A stretch of 64,000 nt of DNA. Origin: Marinobacter pelagius. Lineage in GTDB: Bacteria; Pseudomonadota; Gammaproteobacteria; Pseudomonadales; Oleiphilaceae. The notes beneath the pieces are model-generated. The model did no database searches, was not told the origin of the DNA, and worked only from the letters and a program-made list of their open reading frames with translations. A program made the position numbers and the translations under genes. The DNA lies in assembly GCF_900114925.1 (NCBI RefSeq), contig NZ_FOUR01000005.1, positions 124,001 to 188,000 on the forward strand. Reading direction: 5' to 3'. Position 1 is the first letter of the stretch, and the number at the start of each line of letters is the position of its first letter. Shown one piece after another: positions 1 through 12,157 of the stretch.

Positions 1-579
1 CGTTTCCAGGATCAGGGCGTCGTCCATCTCTTCCTGATCGTGCACCTCCACCAGTACATCCAATCCGATCTCCCGGGCGATGCCTTCCAGTTCCTGCATC
101 TGGTAACGGGTCAGGCAGGCGGCAATCAGCAGGATACAGTCGGCGCCAATGGCGCGGCTTTCGTAGACCTGGTAGGGCGCGACCATGAAATCCTTGCGGA
201 TGACTGGCAGGCTGCAGGCAGCCCGGGCGGCTTTCAGGTAATCCTCGTGGCCCTGGAAGAAGTCTCGGTCGGTCAGCACGGACAGGCAGGCCGCGCCGCC
301 TTTCTCATAACTCTCGGCGATCTCGGCCGGCACGAATGGATCCCGCAGGATGCCTTTGCTGGGCGAAGCCTTCTTGATCTCGGCAATCACGGCCGGGGTC
401 TGTTGCTCGATGCGTGAGCGCATGGCGTCGGCAAAGCCCCGGGCGGGTGCCTGGTCCCCCGCCATGGCTTTCAAATCGTCAACCGTGACGCGGCGTTTGC
501 GCTCATCGATTTCCTGCCATTTCCGGTCAACGATCTTGCGGAGGATGGTAGGAGTCTTATCCAGATGTCTGTCGGTCAT
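1..579 (-). CDS. trpC: Indole-3-glycerol phosphate synthase, 3' end cut by the window edge
   Basis: Converts carboxyphenylamino-deoxyribulose phosphate to indole-3-glycerol phosphate in tryptophan synthesis, in the cytoplasm. Only the first 193 residues lie in the window. The motif [11 protein letters not shown] at residues 66-76 is the family's phosphate/catalytic-lysine segment, and the following residues read as the start of a TIM barrel ([19 protein letters not shown]). The start at 579 gives the N-terminus [13 protein letters not shown], usual for the family. It follows trpD in the same direction but 172 bases away, and that gap holds a long palindromic element that may insulate it from trpD. 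Confidence 0.95.
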   Translation of the reverse strand, partial: MTDRHLDKTPTILRKIVDRKWQEIDERKRRVTVDDLKAMAGDQAPARGFADAMRSRIEQQTPAVIAEIKKASPSKGILRDPFVPAEIAESYEKGGAACLSVLTDRDFFQGHEDYLKAARAACSLPVIRKDFMVAPYQVYESRAIGADCILLIAACLTRYQMQELEGIAREIGLDVLVEVHDQEEMDDALILET

Positions 580-614
580 TTCAGGGGCCTACTCAAAAGT
601 CTGCGAGAGCCGGC

Positions 615-710
615 GGGACAGGGCTTTCCAAAACTGTCTGCAGCCATGGATGGCTGCAGCCAAGCCCTACAGGGATGTATTCACGGGCGTGTTTTGGAAA
701 GCCCTGTCCC
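615..710. repeat. Large palindromic element A (dispersed repeat family)
   Basis: Two 20-base arms, 615-634 and 691-710, are exact reverse complements. Inside them is a second perfect hairpin at 638-659 with 9-base arms (CTGCAGCCA) and the loop TGGA. The remaining inner sequence at 661-690 resembles the inner sequence of the elements at 17.0-17.3 kb. The element lies between trpD and trpC. It looks like a folded, non-coding dispersed repeat rather than a simple terminator, because no T-run follows on either strand. Confidence 0.85.
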
Positions 711-751
711 GACGGATCGTCCTGCCGGAAAGTGGGCAGCTATTTAACGGG

Positions 752-1780
752 TTAAAAACACTGGGAAAAATCAGCCAGTTCGGACATCTTGCCCGCAGCC
801 AGCCCCGATCCCATGGCATCCAGCGCCATCTCCACGCCGGCTTTCGGCGTATCCGCCAGGCCGGCAATGTAGATGGCCGCACCGGCGTTCAGGGCGATCA
901 AATCCCGGGCTTTCTCGGTGATCTCATCGTGCTCCCGGCCGAACGCCGCCTTGATCAGTTTCAGGGACTCCTCGGACGAGCCTACATCGAGACCCACCAG
1001 CGACTGGCTCTTGATGCCCAGATCTTCCGGGGTGATGTCATACTCGGTGATCTCGCCATCCTTCAGTTCCGCCACATGGGTGACGGTGGCCAGACTGATC
1101 TCGTCCAGGCCGTCCTTGGAGTGCACCACCATGATGTGCTCCGCACCCAGGCGCTTCATCACCTCCGCCATCGGACGGCACAGTTCCTTGGTGAACACAC
1201 CCAGCAGCTGGCGTTTGACCCCGGCCGGGTTGGTCATCGGGCCGAGGATGTTGAAGATCGTCCGGCAGCCCAGCTCCTTGCGCGGGCCGATGGCGTGCTT
1301 CATGGCGCCGTGGTGGGCCGGGGCGAACATGAAACCGACGCCGATCTGCTCCACGCAGCGGGCCACCTGCTCCGGGGTCATGTCCAGATTGATGCCGGCC
1401 ATCTCGATGAGATCGGCGCTGCCGCTCTTGGACGATACACCCCGGTTGCCGTGCTTGGCGACAAAACCACCGGCTGCCGCCACCACGAAAGACGCGGCCG
1501 AGGACACGTTGAACAGGTTGGCGCCGTCGCCGCCGGTACCAACGATGTCCACCAGCGGTTCCGCGTTGACCGTCACCCCGGTGGCCAGCTCGCGCATGAC
1601 CTCGGTGGCGCCGGTGATCTCGTCAATGGTCTCGCTCTTGAGGCGCAACCCCATCAGGAAAGCCCCGATCTGCGCATCGGTGGCCTCGCCGTTCATGACG
1701 ATGCGCATGACCTCTTTCATTTCCTCCCGGGAAAGATCAAGGTTGGAGGCGATCCGGTTCAGAGCTTCTTTCATGTCCAT
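752..1780 (-). CDS. trpD: Anthranilate phosphoribosyltransferase
   Basis: Transfers phosphoribose from PRPP to anthranilate in the tryptophan pathway. The 342-residue length is normal for the family. The PRPP/pyrophosphate loop GTGGDG is at residues 81-86, and KHGNR at 109-113 is the conserved anthranilate-side motif. The start at 1780 is preceded by GAGG on the minus strand; an alternative ATG two codons downstream is too far from that site. It lies 14 bases downstream of trpG and is presumably co-transcribed with it. Confidence 0.97.
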   Translation of the reverse strand: MDMKEALNRIASNLDLSREEMKEVMRIVMNGEATDAQIGAFLMGLRLKSETIDEITGATEVMRELATGVTVNAEPLVDIVGTGGDGANLFNVSSAASFVVAAAGGFVAKHGNRGVSSKSGSADLIEMAGINLDMTPEQVARCVEQIGVGFMFAPAHHGAMKHAIGPRKELGCRTIFNILGPMTNPAGVKRQLLGVFTKELCRPMAEVMKRLGAEHIMVVHSKDGLDEISLATVTHVAELKDGEITEYDITPEDLGIKSQSLVGLDVGSSEESLKLIKAAFGREHDEITEKARDLIALNAGAAIYIAGLADTPKAGVEMALDAMGSGLAAGKMSELADFSQCF

Positions 1781-1794
1781 GGAGAGTTGGCCTC

Positions 1795-2379
1795 TTATTT
1801 GTTTGTTCTCAGGAAGTTGCGCAGCAGTTCATGGCCCTGTTCGGTCATGATCGACTCGGGGTGGAACTGCACGCCTTCGATGGGCAGGGTCTTGTGGCGC
1901 ACACCCATGATTTCCTCGATGGAGCCGTCATCATTGCGGGTCCAGGCGGTGACTTCCAGGCAGTCCGGCAGGGTGTCCTGGTCAATGACCAGGCTATGGT
2001 AACGGGTGGCCTGCAACGGGTTGCTCAGGCCCCGGAACACGCCGATGTCCTTGTGATAGACCGGTGAGACCTTGCCATGCATGACCCGGCCGGCCCGGAC
2101 GATATCGGCACCGTACACCTGGCCGATGGCCTGATGCCCGAGGCAGATGCCGAGGATGGGCAGCTTGCCGGCAAAGTGGCGGATAGCCTCCATGGAAATG
2201 CCGGCTTCGTTCGGCGTGCACGGGCCCGGTGAGATCACCAATCGTTCGGGCTTGAGGGCCTCGATCTGCTCGATGGTGATTTCATCGTTGCGGTACACCT
2301 GCACATCGGCACCCAGCTCTGCCAGGTACTGCACCACGTTGTAGGTGAAGGAGTCGTAGTTATCGATCATCAGCAACAT
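1795..2379 (-). CDS. trpG: Anthranilate synthase glutamine amidotransferase subunit
   Basis: Supplies ammonia from glutamine to TrpE. This is a class I glutamine amidotransferase of 194 residues with nucleophile Cys79 in [10 protein letters not shown] and the partner His173 and Glu175 in HPES. A strong ribosome site, GGAGGAAC, precedes the ATG at 2379. It lies 15 bases downstream of trpE, consistent with stoichiometric expression. In many relatives this subunit also serves p-aminobenzoate synthase (PabA role); no separate pabA is visible in the window. Confidence 0.96.
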   Translation of the reverse strand: MLLMIDNYDSFTYNVVQYLAELGADVQVYRNDEITIEQIEALKPERLVISPGPCTPNEAGISMEAIRHFAGKLPILGICLGHQAIGQVYGADIVRAGRVMHGKVSPVYHKDIGVFRGLSNPLQATRYHSLVIDQDTLPDCLEVTAWTRNDDGSIEEIMGVRHKTLPIEGVQFHPESIMTEQGHELLRNFLRTNK

Positions 2380-2395
2380 AATCCGTTCCTCCGCC

Positions 2396-3883
2396 TCAGT
2401 GGTCGTAATCGTTGTAGGTCATGGCCACCGCACGGAAAATCGCGCGGCCCTTGTTCATGGTTTCTTTCCACTCGAGGCGGGGAACCGAATCCGCCACCAC
2501 CCCGGCACCGGCCTGGATATGCAGGGTGTTGTCCTTGATCACCGCGGTGCGGATGGCGATGGCGGTATCCATGTTGCCGTTGAACGAGAGATAGCCCACC
2601 GCGCCGCCGTAGACGCCGCGCTTGACCGGCTCCAGTTCGTCGATGATTTCCATGGCCCGGATCTTCGGGGCGCCGCTGAGGGTGCCGGCGGGCAGGGTGG
2701 CCCGCAACACGTCCAGGCAGCTGGTGCCGTCTTTCAGTCGCCCGGTCACGTTGGAGACGATGTGCATGACGTGGGAGTAGCGCTCCACGATCATCTTGTC
2801 GGTGACCTTGACGGTACCGGTTTCCGAGACCCGGCCCGCGTCGTTGCGGCCCAGGTCGATCAGCATCAGGTGCTCGGCAATTTCCTTCGGATCGGCCAGC
2901 AGTTCGTTCTCCAGCGCCTTGTCTTCAGCATCGGTGGCGCCGCGCTTGCGGGTGCCGGCGATGGGCCGCACGGTCACCTCTTCATCCTCCACCCGGGCCA
3001 GGATTTCCGGGGACGAACCGACAATGTGGAAGTCGTCCAGATCCAGGAAGTACATGTACGGCGAGGGATTGAGTACCCGCAGGGACCGGTACAGGTTCAA
3101 CGGCGGTGCCTCGAACGGAATGGACATGCGCTGGGAGATGACCGTCTGCATCACGTCGCCGTCAAGCACGTACTCCTTGATCCGGTCGACGGCGGCCTCG
3201 AAACGGTCCTGGGTGAAGCCGGAGATGAAATCACCTTCGTCCACGGCTTTGCCGCGCAGGTGTTCCGGGGTGCGTGGGGCATTGGTGGTCTGCCGGTGCA
3301 GCCGTGCTTCCAGCTCGTCAATGCGGGCCTGGGCCTGCTCATAGGCGCCCTCAACGGCCGGGTCGACGTGGACGATCAGGTGCAGCTTGCCGCGCAGGTT
3401 GTCGAATACCACGATCTCGTCGGAAACCATCAGCAGGATGTCCGGGGTACCGATCTTGTCCGGCGGGCAGGAGTGGCGCAGGCGCTTCTCGATGTAGCGC
3501 ACGGTGTCGTAGCCGAAATAACCCACCAGACCGCCATTGAATCGCGGCAGTTCCGGCAGATCCGGAGCGTTGAAGCGCTTCTGATACTCGTCGACGAACG
3601 CCAGCGGGTCGTCCACCTCGGCCTGCTCGACCACCTTGCCGTTGCGGCTGACTTCAATGCGGTGGTCATAGACCTTTAGGATTTCCCGGCTGGGCAGGCC
3701 GATGATGGAATAGCGGCCCCACTTCTCGCCACCCTGGACGGATTCGAACAGGTATGAATAGGGGCCACTGGCGAGCTTCAGATAGGTGCTCAGTGGCGTA
3801 TCCAGGTCCGCCAGGACCTCGCGATACACAGGGATGCGGTTAAAGCCGGCGTGGGCGAGCTCGGAGAACTGCTCGGGTGTCAT
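2396..3883 (-). CDS. trpE: Anthranilate synthase component I
   Basis: Makes anthranilate from chorismate with ammonia from TrpG. The protein has 495 residues. The N-terminal segment [18 protein letters not shown] matches the Trp feedback-binding region of the family. The C-terminal chorismate-binding domain has [26 protein letters not shown] and [13 protein letters not shown]. It is the first structural gene of trpEGDC and is preceded by a predicted Trp-rich leader peptide at 3991-4101, so transcription attenuation is likely in addition to allosteric inhibition. Confidence 0.97.
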   Translation of the reverse strand: MTPEQFSELAHAGFNRIPVYREVLADLDTPLSTYLKLASGPYSYLFESVQGGEKWGRYSIIGLPSREILKVYDHRIEVSRNGKVVEQAEVDDPLAFVDEYQKRFNAPDLPELPRFNGGLVGYFGYDTVRYIEKRLRHSCPPDKIGTPDILLMVSDEIVVFDNLRGKLHLIVHVDPAVEGAYEQAQARIDELEARLHRQTTNAPRTPEHLRGKAVDEGDFISGFTQDRFEAAVDRIKEYVLDGDVMQTVISQRMSIPFEAPPLNLYRSLRVLNPSPYMYFLDLDDFHIVGSSPEILARVEDEEVTVRPIAGTRKRGATDAEDKALENELLADPKEIAEHLMLIDLGRNDAGRVSETGTVKVTDKMIVERYSHVMHIVSNVTGRLKDGTSCLDVLRATLPAGTLSGAPKIRAMEIIDELEPVKRGVYGGAVGYLSFNGNMDTAIAIRTAVIKDNTLHIQAGAGVVADSVPRLEWKETMNKGRAIFRAVAMTYNDYDH

Positions 3884-3990
3884 GTGTCGGTTTCCTGAAT
3901 TCTGATCTGCATTTGCACGGAAGGGCCGGATGCCATCCCGTCGGGTGGTACGGTCTCGACAGGCGCGCGCCCGTCAGCCGCCAGGCCTGT
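3884..3990 (-). promoter_or_regulatory. Putative trp leader RNA hairpins before trpE
   Basis: In the trpE sense the RNA can form a 7-base-pair stem (GACGGGC with GCCTGTC, loop GCGC) near 3962-3979 and another stem CCACCC/GGGATGG with loop GAC further on. An alternative stem pairs ACAGGC with GCCTGT and is mutually exclusive with the first. Competing stems after a Trp-codon run fit an attenuator, although neither is followed by a U-run. Confidence 0.4.
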
Positions 3991-4101
3991 TCAGCCGGTG
4001 CGCCATCGCCACCATCGTGTTGCGCGGGTTGTGAGGATGCCTCGCGCTGCAGTCAGATTCAGTCCCTGCACGGCAGGAATCTCCCGATACCAAGTGTTCA
4101 A
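3991..4101 (-). CDS. Predicted trp leader peptide (36 codons, Trp at 4, 30, 31, 33)
   Basis: Upstream of trpE a short reading frame starts with TTG at 4101, seven bases after AAGGA, and ends at 3991. It contains Trp at codon 4 and the run R-W-W-R-W-R at codons 29-34, just before the stop. Clustered Trp codons near the end of a leader frame directly upstream of trpE are the hallmark of ribosome-mediated attenuation. Downstream are G+C-rich hairpins, including one near 3962-3979, but no clear T-run before trpE, so the mechanism of termination is not settled from sequence alone. Confidence 0.7.
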   Translation of the reverse strand: MNTWYREIPAVQGLNLTAARGILTTRATRWWRWRTG

Positions 4102-4119
4102 TGAAACGTCCTTGTGAGA

Positions 4120-4809
4120 TTACAAAAGCTCGGCCAGTGAATCAACAATCGCGTCGGCCCCCAGGGTTTCCACCGATCCCCCGAAGTTGTAACCATAACG
4201 GACGGCCACGCAGGGAATGCCGGCAGCAATGGCGGCGTTCACATCGGCCGCGGAGTCGCCGACCATAACCGTCGTGCCGCGGGTGCCGCCAAGTTGCTCC
4301 ATGGCATGCAGCAGCGGGCCCGGGTCCGGTTTTTTGACCGGCAGCGTGTCGCCACCGATGCTCAGGTCAAACCAGTGGTCCAGGTCCAGCTGTTTGAGCA
4401 GGGGCGCCACGAACTGTTCCGGTTTGTTGGTCACCACCGCCAGCCTACAACCACTGTTCTTCAGGTGCGCCAGGCAGGCTTCCACCCCCGGGTAGACCCT
4501 GGAATACTGGCCGTTGAGCCGGCCGTAGTGATGGAAAAAGATCGCCAGGGCGTCCTTGAACAGGGCATCGTCCTTCGGTTGCGCCGGTTCCCAGTCTGTC
4601 TTGCCGGCCAGGGCCCGGCGCACCAGAACTGCGGCGCCGTTACCGACCCAGTCCCGGACCTTGTCGATCCCCGCCGGGGTCCGGCCCAGGTGCTCGAGCA
4701 TCTGGTCCACCGCGGCGGCCAGATCCGGTGCACTGTCTACCAGGGTGCCGTCCAGGTCGAACAGGGCCACGCCCGGCCAGCGGGCGTTGAAAAGGCCTTT
4801 GAGACTCAT
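4120..4809 (-). CDS. gph: Phosphoglycolate phosphatase (HAD superfamily)
   Basis: Dephosphorylates 2-phosphoglycolate, a by-product of DNA 3'-phosphoglycolate repair. The 229-residue protein has HAD motif [11 protein letters not shown] with Asp18 and Asp20, motif II VVTNKP, and motif [17 protein letters not shown]. It overlaps rpe by four bases (ATGA), so the two are translationally coupled. Related HAD phosphatases act on other sugar phosphates, but the rpe-gph-trpE order is the classical gph position in pseudomonads and relatives. Confidence 0.9.
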   Translation of the reverse strand: MSLKGLFNARWPGVALFDLDGTLVDSAPDLAAAVDQMLEHLGRTPAGIDKVRDWVGNGAAVLVRRALAGKTDWEPAQPKDDALFKDALAIFFHHYGRLNGQYSRVYPGVEACLAHLKNSGCRLAVVTNKPEQFVAPLLKQLDLDHWFDLSIGGDTLPVKKPDPGPLLHAMEQLGGTRGTTVMVGDSAADVNAAIAAGIPCVAVRYGYNFGGSVETLGADAIVDSLAELL

Positions 4810-5492
4810 CCGCCGATCACCTTGCGTGCCTGCTCCAGTTCCGCCCGCATGGCGTCAATGGTGGCCTTGTAGTCCGGGGTGTTGAAGATGGCAGAGCCGG
4901 CGACAAAGGTATCGGCACCGGCTTCGGCGATTTCGCGGATGTTATCGGTTTTTACGCCGCCGTCGATTTCCAGGCGGATGTTGAAATTGCTGGCGTCGAT
5001 TTTCTTGCGGGCTTCCCGCAACTTGTCCAGGGTGCCGGGGATAAACTTCTGGCCGCCAAAGCCCGGGTTGACCGACATCAGCAGAACCATGTCGAGTTTG
5101 TCCATGACATAGTCCATGTAGCTCAGCGGGGTGGCCGGGTTGAACACCAGGCCAGCCTTGCAGCCGCCGTCCCGGATCAGTTGCAGGGAGCGGTCGATGT
5201 GGTTGGATGCCTCCGGGTGGAAGGTGATATAGCTGGCGCCGGCATCAATGAACATGCGAATCAGGTCATCGACCGGAGACACCATCAGATGAACATCGAT
5301 GGGCGCGGTGACGCCATGCTTGCGCAGGGCCTCGCAGACCATGGGGCCGATGGTCAGGTTCGGCACGTAGTGATTGTCCATCACGTCGAAGTGCACCACA
5401 TCGGCACCGGCGGCCAGCACATTGTCGACTTCCTCGCCCAGGCGGGCAAAATCAGCGGAGAGGATGGATGGGGCAATCAGGTACGGGTTCAT
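4806..5492 (-). CDS. rpe: Ribulose-phosphate 3-epimerase
   Basis: Interconverts ribulose-5-phosphate and xylulose-5-phosphate in the pentose phosphate pathway. The 228-residue TIM barrel shows [15 protein letters not shown] at the N-terminus, the metal/catalytic segments [12 protein letters not shown] and DVHLMV, the hydrophobic [14 protein letters not shown] loop and [10 protein letters not shown]. It starts at 5492 and is the first gene of the rpe-gph unit, which may also feed transcription into trpE. Confidence 0.96.
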   Translation of the reverse strand: MNPYLIAPSILSADFARLGEEVDNVLAAGADVVHFDVMDNHYVPNLTIGPMVCEALRKHGVTAPIDVHLMVSPVDDLIRMFIDAGASYITFHPEASNHIDRSLQLIRDGGCKAGLVFNPATPLSYMDYVMDKLDMVLLMSVNPGFGGQKFIPGTLDKLREARKKIDASNFNIRLEIDGGVKTDNIREIAEAGADTFVAGSAIFNTPDYKATIDAMRAELEQARKVIGG

Positions 5493-5675
5493 GATGTCTC
5501 TCTCAGTGGTGTTCGATAGCAGTTCAGGGTCTACGGAATCCGGAAGCTCCGGTTCCGGCCGTGCCGTTCAATAGCTGGCCAGTTTATCAGTTTGAGCCGG
5601 TGTTTTCGCCGCCAAAAGATCCGCACCTGTGCGTAGTCGGGCCGGCCATCGGTGCCCCTGTGGCCGGGTACGACG

Positions 5676-6434
5676 TCAAACCGAGTGGTTCCGTTGCCTG
5701 ATCAGCTCCCAGGCTTGCTGGTAGCGCAACAACTGCTCCTTGGCGATGGCCAGTTCCCGGGGGGACAGACCCTTCTGGGACAGTTTGTCCGGGTGGCATT
5801 CCGAAACCTTGCGACGATAGGCCCGCTTGATCAGCGCCAGGGAGTCCCGGCGGGTTACGCCCAGTAACTGGCAAGCTTGGTCATAGGTCTCCGGGCGGGA
5901 CGGCATATCCGCCGCCCGGACCCAGACCTTGCTGGCGTAACTTTCCAGGATGTGGTCGCTGACGCCCACCGGCAAACCGATCTGGTCGATGGCGTCTTCG
6001 CAGCGGTAACGGCGGGGCTTGCCGGGCGGCCCCTGGATCTGCGCCGCATGGCACAGGCAGATGGCCACGGTCAGCGCCGGGGCGGGCCACAGCCGGCGGG
6101 TAAGGCGCAGGGACAGCCCTCGTAGCGGCGGCAGATCCTCGGCTTTCTTGCCATGCTGGAACCACTGGATCGCCCGCTGGCGCTGGCGCCCGGACAGGTT
6201 CAGGGCCCGGATCAGTCCCTCGGCGTAGTTGATGTCGGCCTCGGTCACCCGGCCATCGGACCGGGCAATGTAACCGAGAAAATAGAACAGTGGGCGGCGG
6301 CACCACCCCGGCAGCCGGACCCGTTCAACAAAGGTGGCCGCCTGGTGTCCGCAGGCGGACAGCTCCCGGAGCAGGCTGCTGAACTCGACCTGAAGGTGGG
6401 ACGGGAGTGTCGGGCTGGCGGTGCTCTTGGGCAT
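5676..6434 (-). CDS. DjlA-like J-domain co-chaperone with TerB-like domain
   Basis: The 252-residue protein has a TerB-like helical domain at about residues 45-170 (FLGYIARSDGRVTEADI) and a C-terminal J domain with HPDK at 214-217, the motif that stimulates DnaK ATPase. This matches the DjlA family, but the N-terminal membrane anchor of E. coli DjlA is absent: the first 40 residues are polar, so the protein is probably cytoplasmic. It ends 183 bases before the rpe start and begins just downstream of murU. The likely role is recruiting DnaK to a specific substrate; the substrate is unknown. Confidence 0.8.
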   Translation of the reverse strand: MPKSTASPTLPSHLQVEFSSLLRELSACGHQAATFVERVRLPGWCRRPLFYFLGYIARSDGRVTEADINYAEGLIRALNLSGRQRQRAIQWFQHGKKAEDLPPLRGLSLRLTRRLWPAPALTVAICLCHAAQIQGPPGKPRRYRCEDAIDQIGLPVGVSDHILESYASKVWVRAADMPSRPETYDQACQLLGVTRRDSLALIKRAYRRKVSECHPDKLSQKGLSPRELAIAKEQLLRYQQAWELIRQRNHSV

Positions 6435-6440
6435 GGTGCG

Positions 6441-8200
<1,760 letters not shown>

Positions 8201-8262
8201 TGAATTCGAAAGTTAGCAGAGGAGTATAAAGGGGGTAAAACGGTTTTACAGCGGAGTTTCCG

Positions 8263-8291
8263 TTAACAAGCTGCAAGGGCCCGTGTAAACT
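8263..8291 (+). promoter_or_regulatory. Sigma-70-type promoter candidate for lptD
   Basis: TTAACA at 8263-8268 and TAAACT at 8286-8291 are separated by exactly 17 bases, and the lptD start lies 57 bases downstream of the -10 box. This fits a housekeeping promoter in the amgK-lptD divergent region. Confidence 0.5.
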
Positions 8292-8347
8292 AGGCGGCTC
8301 GAATTCAGGCCCAGAAATCCACTTTCCGGAACAGGAATCCTGCCACC

Positions 8348-10750
8348 GTGCAATCCGCCATCTGCTGTCCGAAGCGACCGGCCCGCCGGTTGTCTGGCCG
8401 GATCCGTCGGATTTCCGGCGCGGCCCTGGTCACCCTGTCGGGACTGGTCCTGGCGGCACCGGCTGTGTCCGAAGACAGCACCACACCTTCGGCAGCGGAG
8501 ATTGATTGGCGTCCCCGGTCCGAACTGCCCGGGGAGGTCCGGGACCGGTTGCCGGTGTTCTGTGACGGCGGCTACCTTCCCTCCGGCACCGAAAGTGTGG
8601 GTTCTGCTTTCACCGGTCCGGGCGCGGACGCCGGAGAGCCGCTGGAAGCCAGTGGCCTGAGTGCTCGCTACGAGATTGACCGGGAGCTCTACCTGCAGGG
8701 TGATGTCCGTATTCGCCAGGGAGCCTTTGAAGTCACCGGTTCGGAGGCCCGTTACGACCAGCAGGCCGGGTCGGTTTCGGTCAGCGGCCCACTGGTGAGC
8801 CGTGGTAACGGATTCCTGCTCACCGGGGAGTCCGCCGATTACAGCCTGGAGAGTGGCCGCTTTGACATCAACACCGCGACCTTCCTGCTGCACGGCCCGG
8901 AAATGCGGGGTAGTGCCGGCAACCTGTCCCGAATCTCCGAAAACCAGGTGCAGATCCGCGATGGTCTGCTGACCACCTGTGGTCCCCGGCAGAATGACTG
9001 GGCGATCGTGGCTTCGGACATCAAGCTGGATCGGGCCGAGGGCTTCGGTACCGCCAGGCATGTTCGCCTGGAAGTGCTGGATGTCCCGGTATTCTACTGG
9101 CCCTGGGCCAGCTTCCCCATCGATGACCGCCGCAAGACCGGTTTTCTCTATCCCCAGTTCGGATCCTCCAGTGCCGGCAGCGGTGCCTTCCTGGCGGTGC
9201 CCTACTACCTGAACCTGGCGCCCCACTACGATGCCACACTGACCCCCCAGTACATCCATGGTCGGGGCCTGTTCAACGAAGCGGAAGGCCGCTACCTGAG
9301 CCGGTTTGGCGAGAGCGTGCTGCAGGTGGGCTACATCAACAAGGACTCCGACTTCCGGGATGAGAATCCCGGCGAGAGCGGCGAGCGCTGGGCACTGGAT
9401 GCCAGCACTCGGGCCAGGTTTGGCCAGGGCTGGACCGGCTACGGTGATTATTCGGTGGTCAGCGACAATGACTACCTCTCCGATCTCAACCGCACCCTGG
9501 AAATCAACCAGGCGACCCATCTCCGGCGCCGGGGCGGCGTGCGTTATCGCAGTGCCAACCAGTACTTCGAGACCTACCTGAACGATTACCAGACCATCAG
9601 CGAATTTATCGCGGATGAAGACAAACCCTACGCCCAGCTGCCGGAAGTGCTGTATGGCGGAACGGCCGAGGCCGGCTGGCTGGAAGCCGGACTGGAGAGC
9701 CAGTACACCTGGTTTTACCGGGACAACGACAACCTGACCGGCCTTGATCGGGCCAACGGGCAACGTTTCCGTGCTGTGCCGGAGCTGGCGGTGCCGTTGC
9801 GTTCGCTGTGGGGCTTCAGTCGCCCCTCCGTAAGCGTTGATTACACCCGGTATGAACTCGAGGATTACAGCCTCGGTGATGGCAGCTTTGATCGCACCGT
9901 ACCGGTGGCAGAGTGGGATAACGGCCTGTATTTTGACCGCCGCTCGGAACTGTTCGGCCTGCCGTATAATCAGAGCCTGGAGCCTCGGCTGTATTACGCC
10001 TGGGCGGATGCCGACGCGGACCAGAATGACATCCCGGACTTCGATACCTCGATCAAGAGTTTCCGCTTCGACCAGCTGTTCGAGCCGGACCGTTTCAGCG
10101 GCGGTGACCGGGTGGGGGACACCAACCAGTTGACCGTGGCGCTGACCAGCCGCTTCAATGACCTGGTTACCGGGGCGGAAAGGGCGAGAGTCAGTATTGG
10201 CCAGGTGCAATACTTCCAGGATCGGGAGGTGACCCTGTTTGGTGCCGGCGGCAGCACCCGGAGCCGTTCGCCCCTGGCCGGGGAACTGGTGCTCAGTCCC
10301 CTGGACACCCTGGAAATCCGCTCCGCAGGTCTCTGGGATCCGGATACCGGCGAGACCGAGGAGGGTCGCAGCCAGCTGACCTTCCACTCGGAAGATTACC
10401 GTTACCTGGCCAGCCTCGGGCATACCTACAGCAAGGACGAACTGGAACAGTCGGATATTGCGGCGGTTGTTCCGGTCTCAGACCGTGTTAGCCTGATCGG
10501 CCGGTGGGTTTACGATTCCGATCTGGACCGGACGGTGGGATCGCTTGCCGGGCTTGAGTACAACAACTGCTGCTGGAGCGTCCAGGTGGTGCATCAGAAC
10601 TATCTGACCGACGACCAGCAACTGGATACCCGCCTCCTGTTCCAGATCCAGCTCAAGGGGCTGGGCGGCAGTGGCGGTGCCTCGGCCCGGATTTCCGAGG
10701 CGATATACGGGTTTGATGAGAGGGAGCGCCGGCGTTTCGGAACTCCCTGA
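8348..10750 (+). CDS. lptD: LPS-assembly outer-membrane protein LptD
   Basis: Forms the outer-membrane translocon that inserts lipopolysaccharide together with LptE. The 800-residue protein starts with GTG after an AGGA site, has a basic N-terminus and signal segment to about residue 40, a periplasmic OstA/LptA-like jellyroll (about 85-210), then the large beta-barrel. Cysteines occur at 72, 211 and the pair 741-742, the same C, C, CC pattern whose cross-domain disulfides are required for E. coli LptD function. It is followed by surA, whose product folds LptD, so the pairing is functional. Confidence 0.95.
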   Translation: MQSAICCPKRPARRLSGRIRRISGAALVTLSGLVLAAPAVSEDSTTPSAAEIDWRPRSELPGEVRDRLPVFCDGGYLPSGTESVGSAFTGPGADAGEPLEASGLSARYEIDRELYLQGDVRIRQGAFEVTGSEARYDQQAGSVSVSGPLVSRGNGFLLTGESADYSLESGRFDINTATFLLHGPEMRGSAGNLSRISENQVQIRDGLLTTCGPRQNDWAIVASDIKLDRAEGFGTARHVRLEVLDVPVFYWPWASFPIDDRRKTGFLYPQFGSSSAGSGAFLAVPYYLNLAPHYDATLTPQYIHGRGLFNEAEGRYLSRFGESVLQVGYINKDSDFRDENPGESGERWALDASTRARFGQGWTGYGDYSVVSDNDYLSDLNRTLEINQATHLRRRGGVRYRSANQYFETYLNDYQTISEFIADEDKPYAQLPEVLYGGTAEAGWLEAGLESQYTWFYRDNDNLTGLDRANGQRFRAVPELAVPLRSLWGFSRPSVSVDYTRYELEDYSLGDGSFDRTVPVAEWDNGLYFDRRSELFGLPYNQSLEPRLYYAWADADADQNDIPDFDTSIKSFRFDQLFEPDRFSGGDRVGDTNQLTVALTSRFNDLVTGAERARVSIGQVQYFQDREVTLFGAGGSTRSRSPLAGELVLSPLDTLEIRSAGLWDPDTGETEEGRSQLTFHSEDYRYLASLGHTYSKDELEQSDIAAVVPVSDRVSLIGRWVYDSDLDRTVGSLAGLEYNNCCWSVQVVHQNYLTDDQQLDTRLLFQIQLKGLGGSGGASARISEAIYGFDERERRRFGTP

Positions 10751-10810
10751 GCCCTGGCCGGACCAAGACCGCAGGCCAACGGTGTACACCATTTTTAATA
10801 CGAGGTGATT

Positions 10811-12157
10811 ATGAAGGCGACCTTTCGCCAGGGTGTGACAACCTTTTTGATGTTCCTGATGCTGGCGCTTTCCGTGTCGGCCCAGGCCGAGCGTAAACTG
10901 CTGGATCAGGTTGTCGCCATTGTCGACGACGACGTAATCCTGCAGACCGAGCTGGAAGCCCGGATCAATACCATCATCAGCCGTCTGCAGGCCCAGGGCA
11001 CCGGTCTGCCGCCCCGGGATGTGCTGGAGCAACGGGTGCTCGATCAGCTGATCACCGAATCCATCCAGCTTCAGATGGCGGACAAGATGGGTATGCGCAT
11101 CAGCGACAACGAGCTGAACGAGACCATGGACAACATCGCCAGGCAGAACAACATGAGCCGGGCCGAGTTCGAGCAGCAGCTGGCAGCGGAAGGCGTGAGT
11201 TACCGCCAGGCCCGGGAGCAGATCCGCAATGAGATGCTCACCAGCCGCGTCCAGCAGCGGCAGGTGGGTAACCGGGTGCGGGTGACCGACCGGGAAGTGG
11301 AGAACTACCTGCAGGCTCTGGAGGCCCAGGGCGGTAATACGGCCGAGTATCGGCTCGCCTACATATTCCTCCAGGTTGATGACCCGACCAGTGAAGCCTC
11401 GGTTGAAGCGGCCCGCGCCAAGGCACAGCAGCTGCGTCAGCAGATTCTGGACGGCCGGGACTTCCGGGAAGTAGCCGTTGCCGAGTCGGATGCCAGTAAC
11501 GCTCTGGATGGCGGTGACATGGGTTGGCGTACCGAAAACCAGCTGCCTTCGCTGGTCGCGCCGGTGGTACCCGGGCTGGACACCGGCGAACCGTCGCCGG
11601 TGCTGGAAAACAACAGCGGTTTCCACATGGTCATGGTGATGGACAAGCGCGGCGGTGAGCAGAAACAGCTGGTTCGCCAGCACCGGGTCCGCCATATCCT
11701 GGTCCGACCCTCCGAGGCCCGCACCGACGCCGAAGCAGAAGCCAGGATCCGTGACCTTTACCAACAGTTGCAGGATGGCGCGGATTTCGCCGAGCTGGCG
11801 AGGGGCTTCTCGGATGATCCGGTGTCCGGCTCCGACGGCGGCAACCTGGGCTGGGTGAGCCGGGGCCAGATGGTACCGGCCTTTGAACAGGCTATGATCG
11901 AGGCAGATATAGGCGAGCTCAAGGGCCCGTTCCGTTCCCGGTTTGGCTGGCACATTCTGCAGGTGCAGGAGCGCCGGGAGAAGGACGTGACCGGTGAGGC
12001 GCGGGTATCCGATGCCCGGCAGGCGATCTACCGCCGCAAGTTCGAGACCGAATTGCAGAACTGGCTTCGGGAAATCCGGGACGAGGCCTTTATCGAATTC
12101 AAGGGCGAGTACGCGGACGAAAATCCCGCCAATGCAGAGGCAGGCGCGTCATCATGA
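10811..12157 (+). CDS. surA: Periplasmic peptidyl-prolyl isomerase/chaperone SurA
   Basis: Chaperone for outer-membrane proteins, LptD included. The start is taken as ATG at 10811 after CGAGG, giving 448 residues; a GTG two codons upstream is possible. It has a signal peptide ending near SVSAQA, the SurA N-terminal region [20 protein letters not shown], and two parvulin (PpiC) domains, at about 170-275 ([12 protein letters not shown]) and 285-385 ([14 protein letters not shown]). It overlaps pdxA by four bases. Confidence 0.95.
   Translation: MKATFRQGVTTFLMFLMLALSVSAQAERKLLDQVVAIVDDDVILQTELEARINTIISRLQAQGTGLPPRDVLEQRVLDQLITESIQLQMADKMGMRISDNELNETMDNIARQNNMSRAEFEQQLAAEGVSYRQAREQIRNEMLTSRVQQRQVGNRVRVTDREVENYLQALEAQGGNTAEYRLAYIFLQVDDPTSEASVEAARAKAQQLRQQILDGRDFREVAVAESDASNALDGGDMGWRTENQLPSLVAPVVPGLDTGEPSPVLENNSGFHMVMVMDKRGGEQKQLVRQHRVRHILVRPSEARTDAEAEARIRDLYQQLQDGADFAELARGFSDDPVSGSDGGNLGWVSRGQMVPAFEQAMIEADIGELKGPFRSRFGWHILQVQERREKDVTGEARVSDARQAIYRRKFETELQNWLREIRDEAFIEFKGEYADENPANAEAGASS

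Noticed and set aside
350..2002. A 550-codon plus-strand frame across trpC, trpD and trpG
   Set aside because: It crosses three well-supported genes and a palindromic element on the other strand and has no family resemblance.
8246..10423. A 725-codon open frame antisense to lptD
   Set aside because: It has no plausible domain, lies entirely opposite a clear LptD gene and reflects G+C-rich codon use.
10478..11953. A 491-codon open frame antisense to surA
   Set aside because: Shadow of the SurA frame; low-complexity translation with no recognisable motifs.
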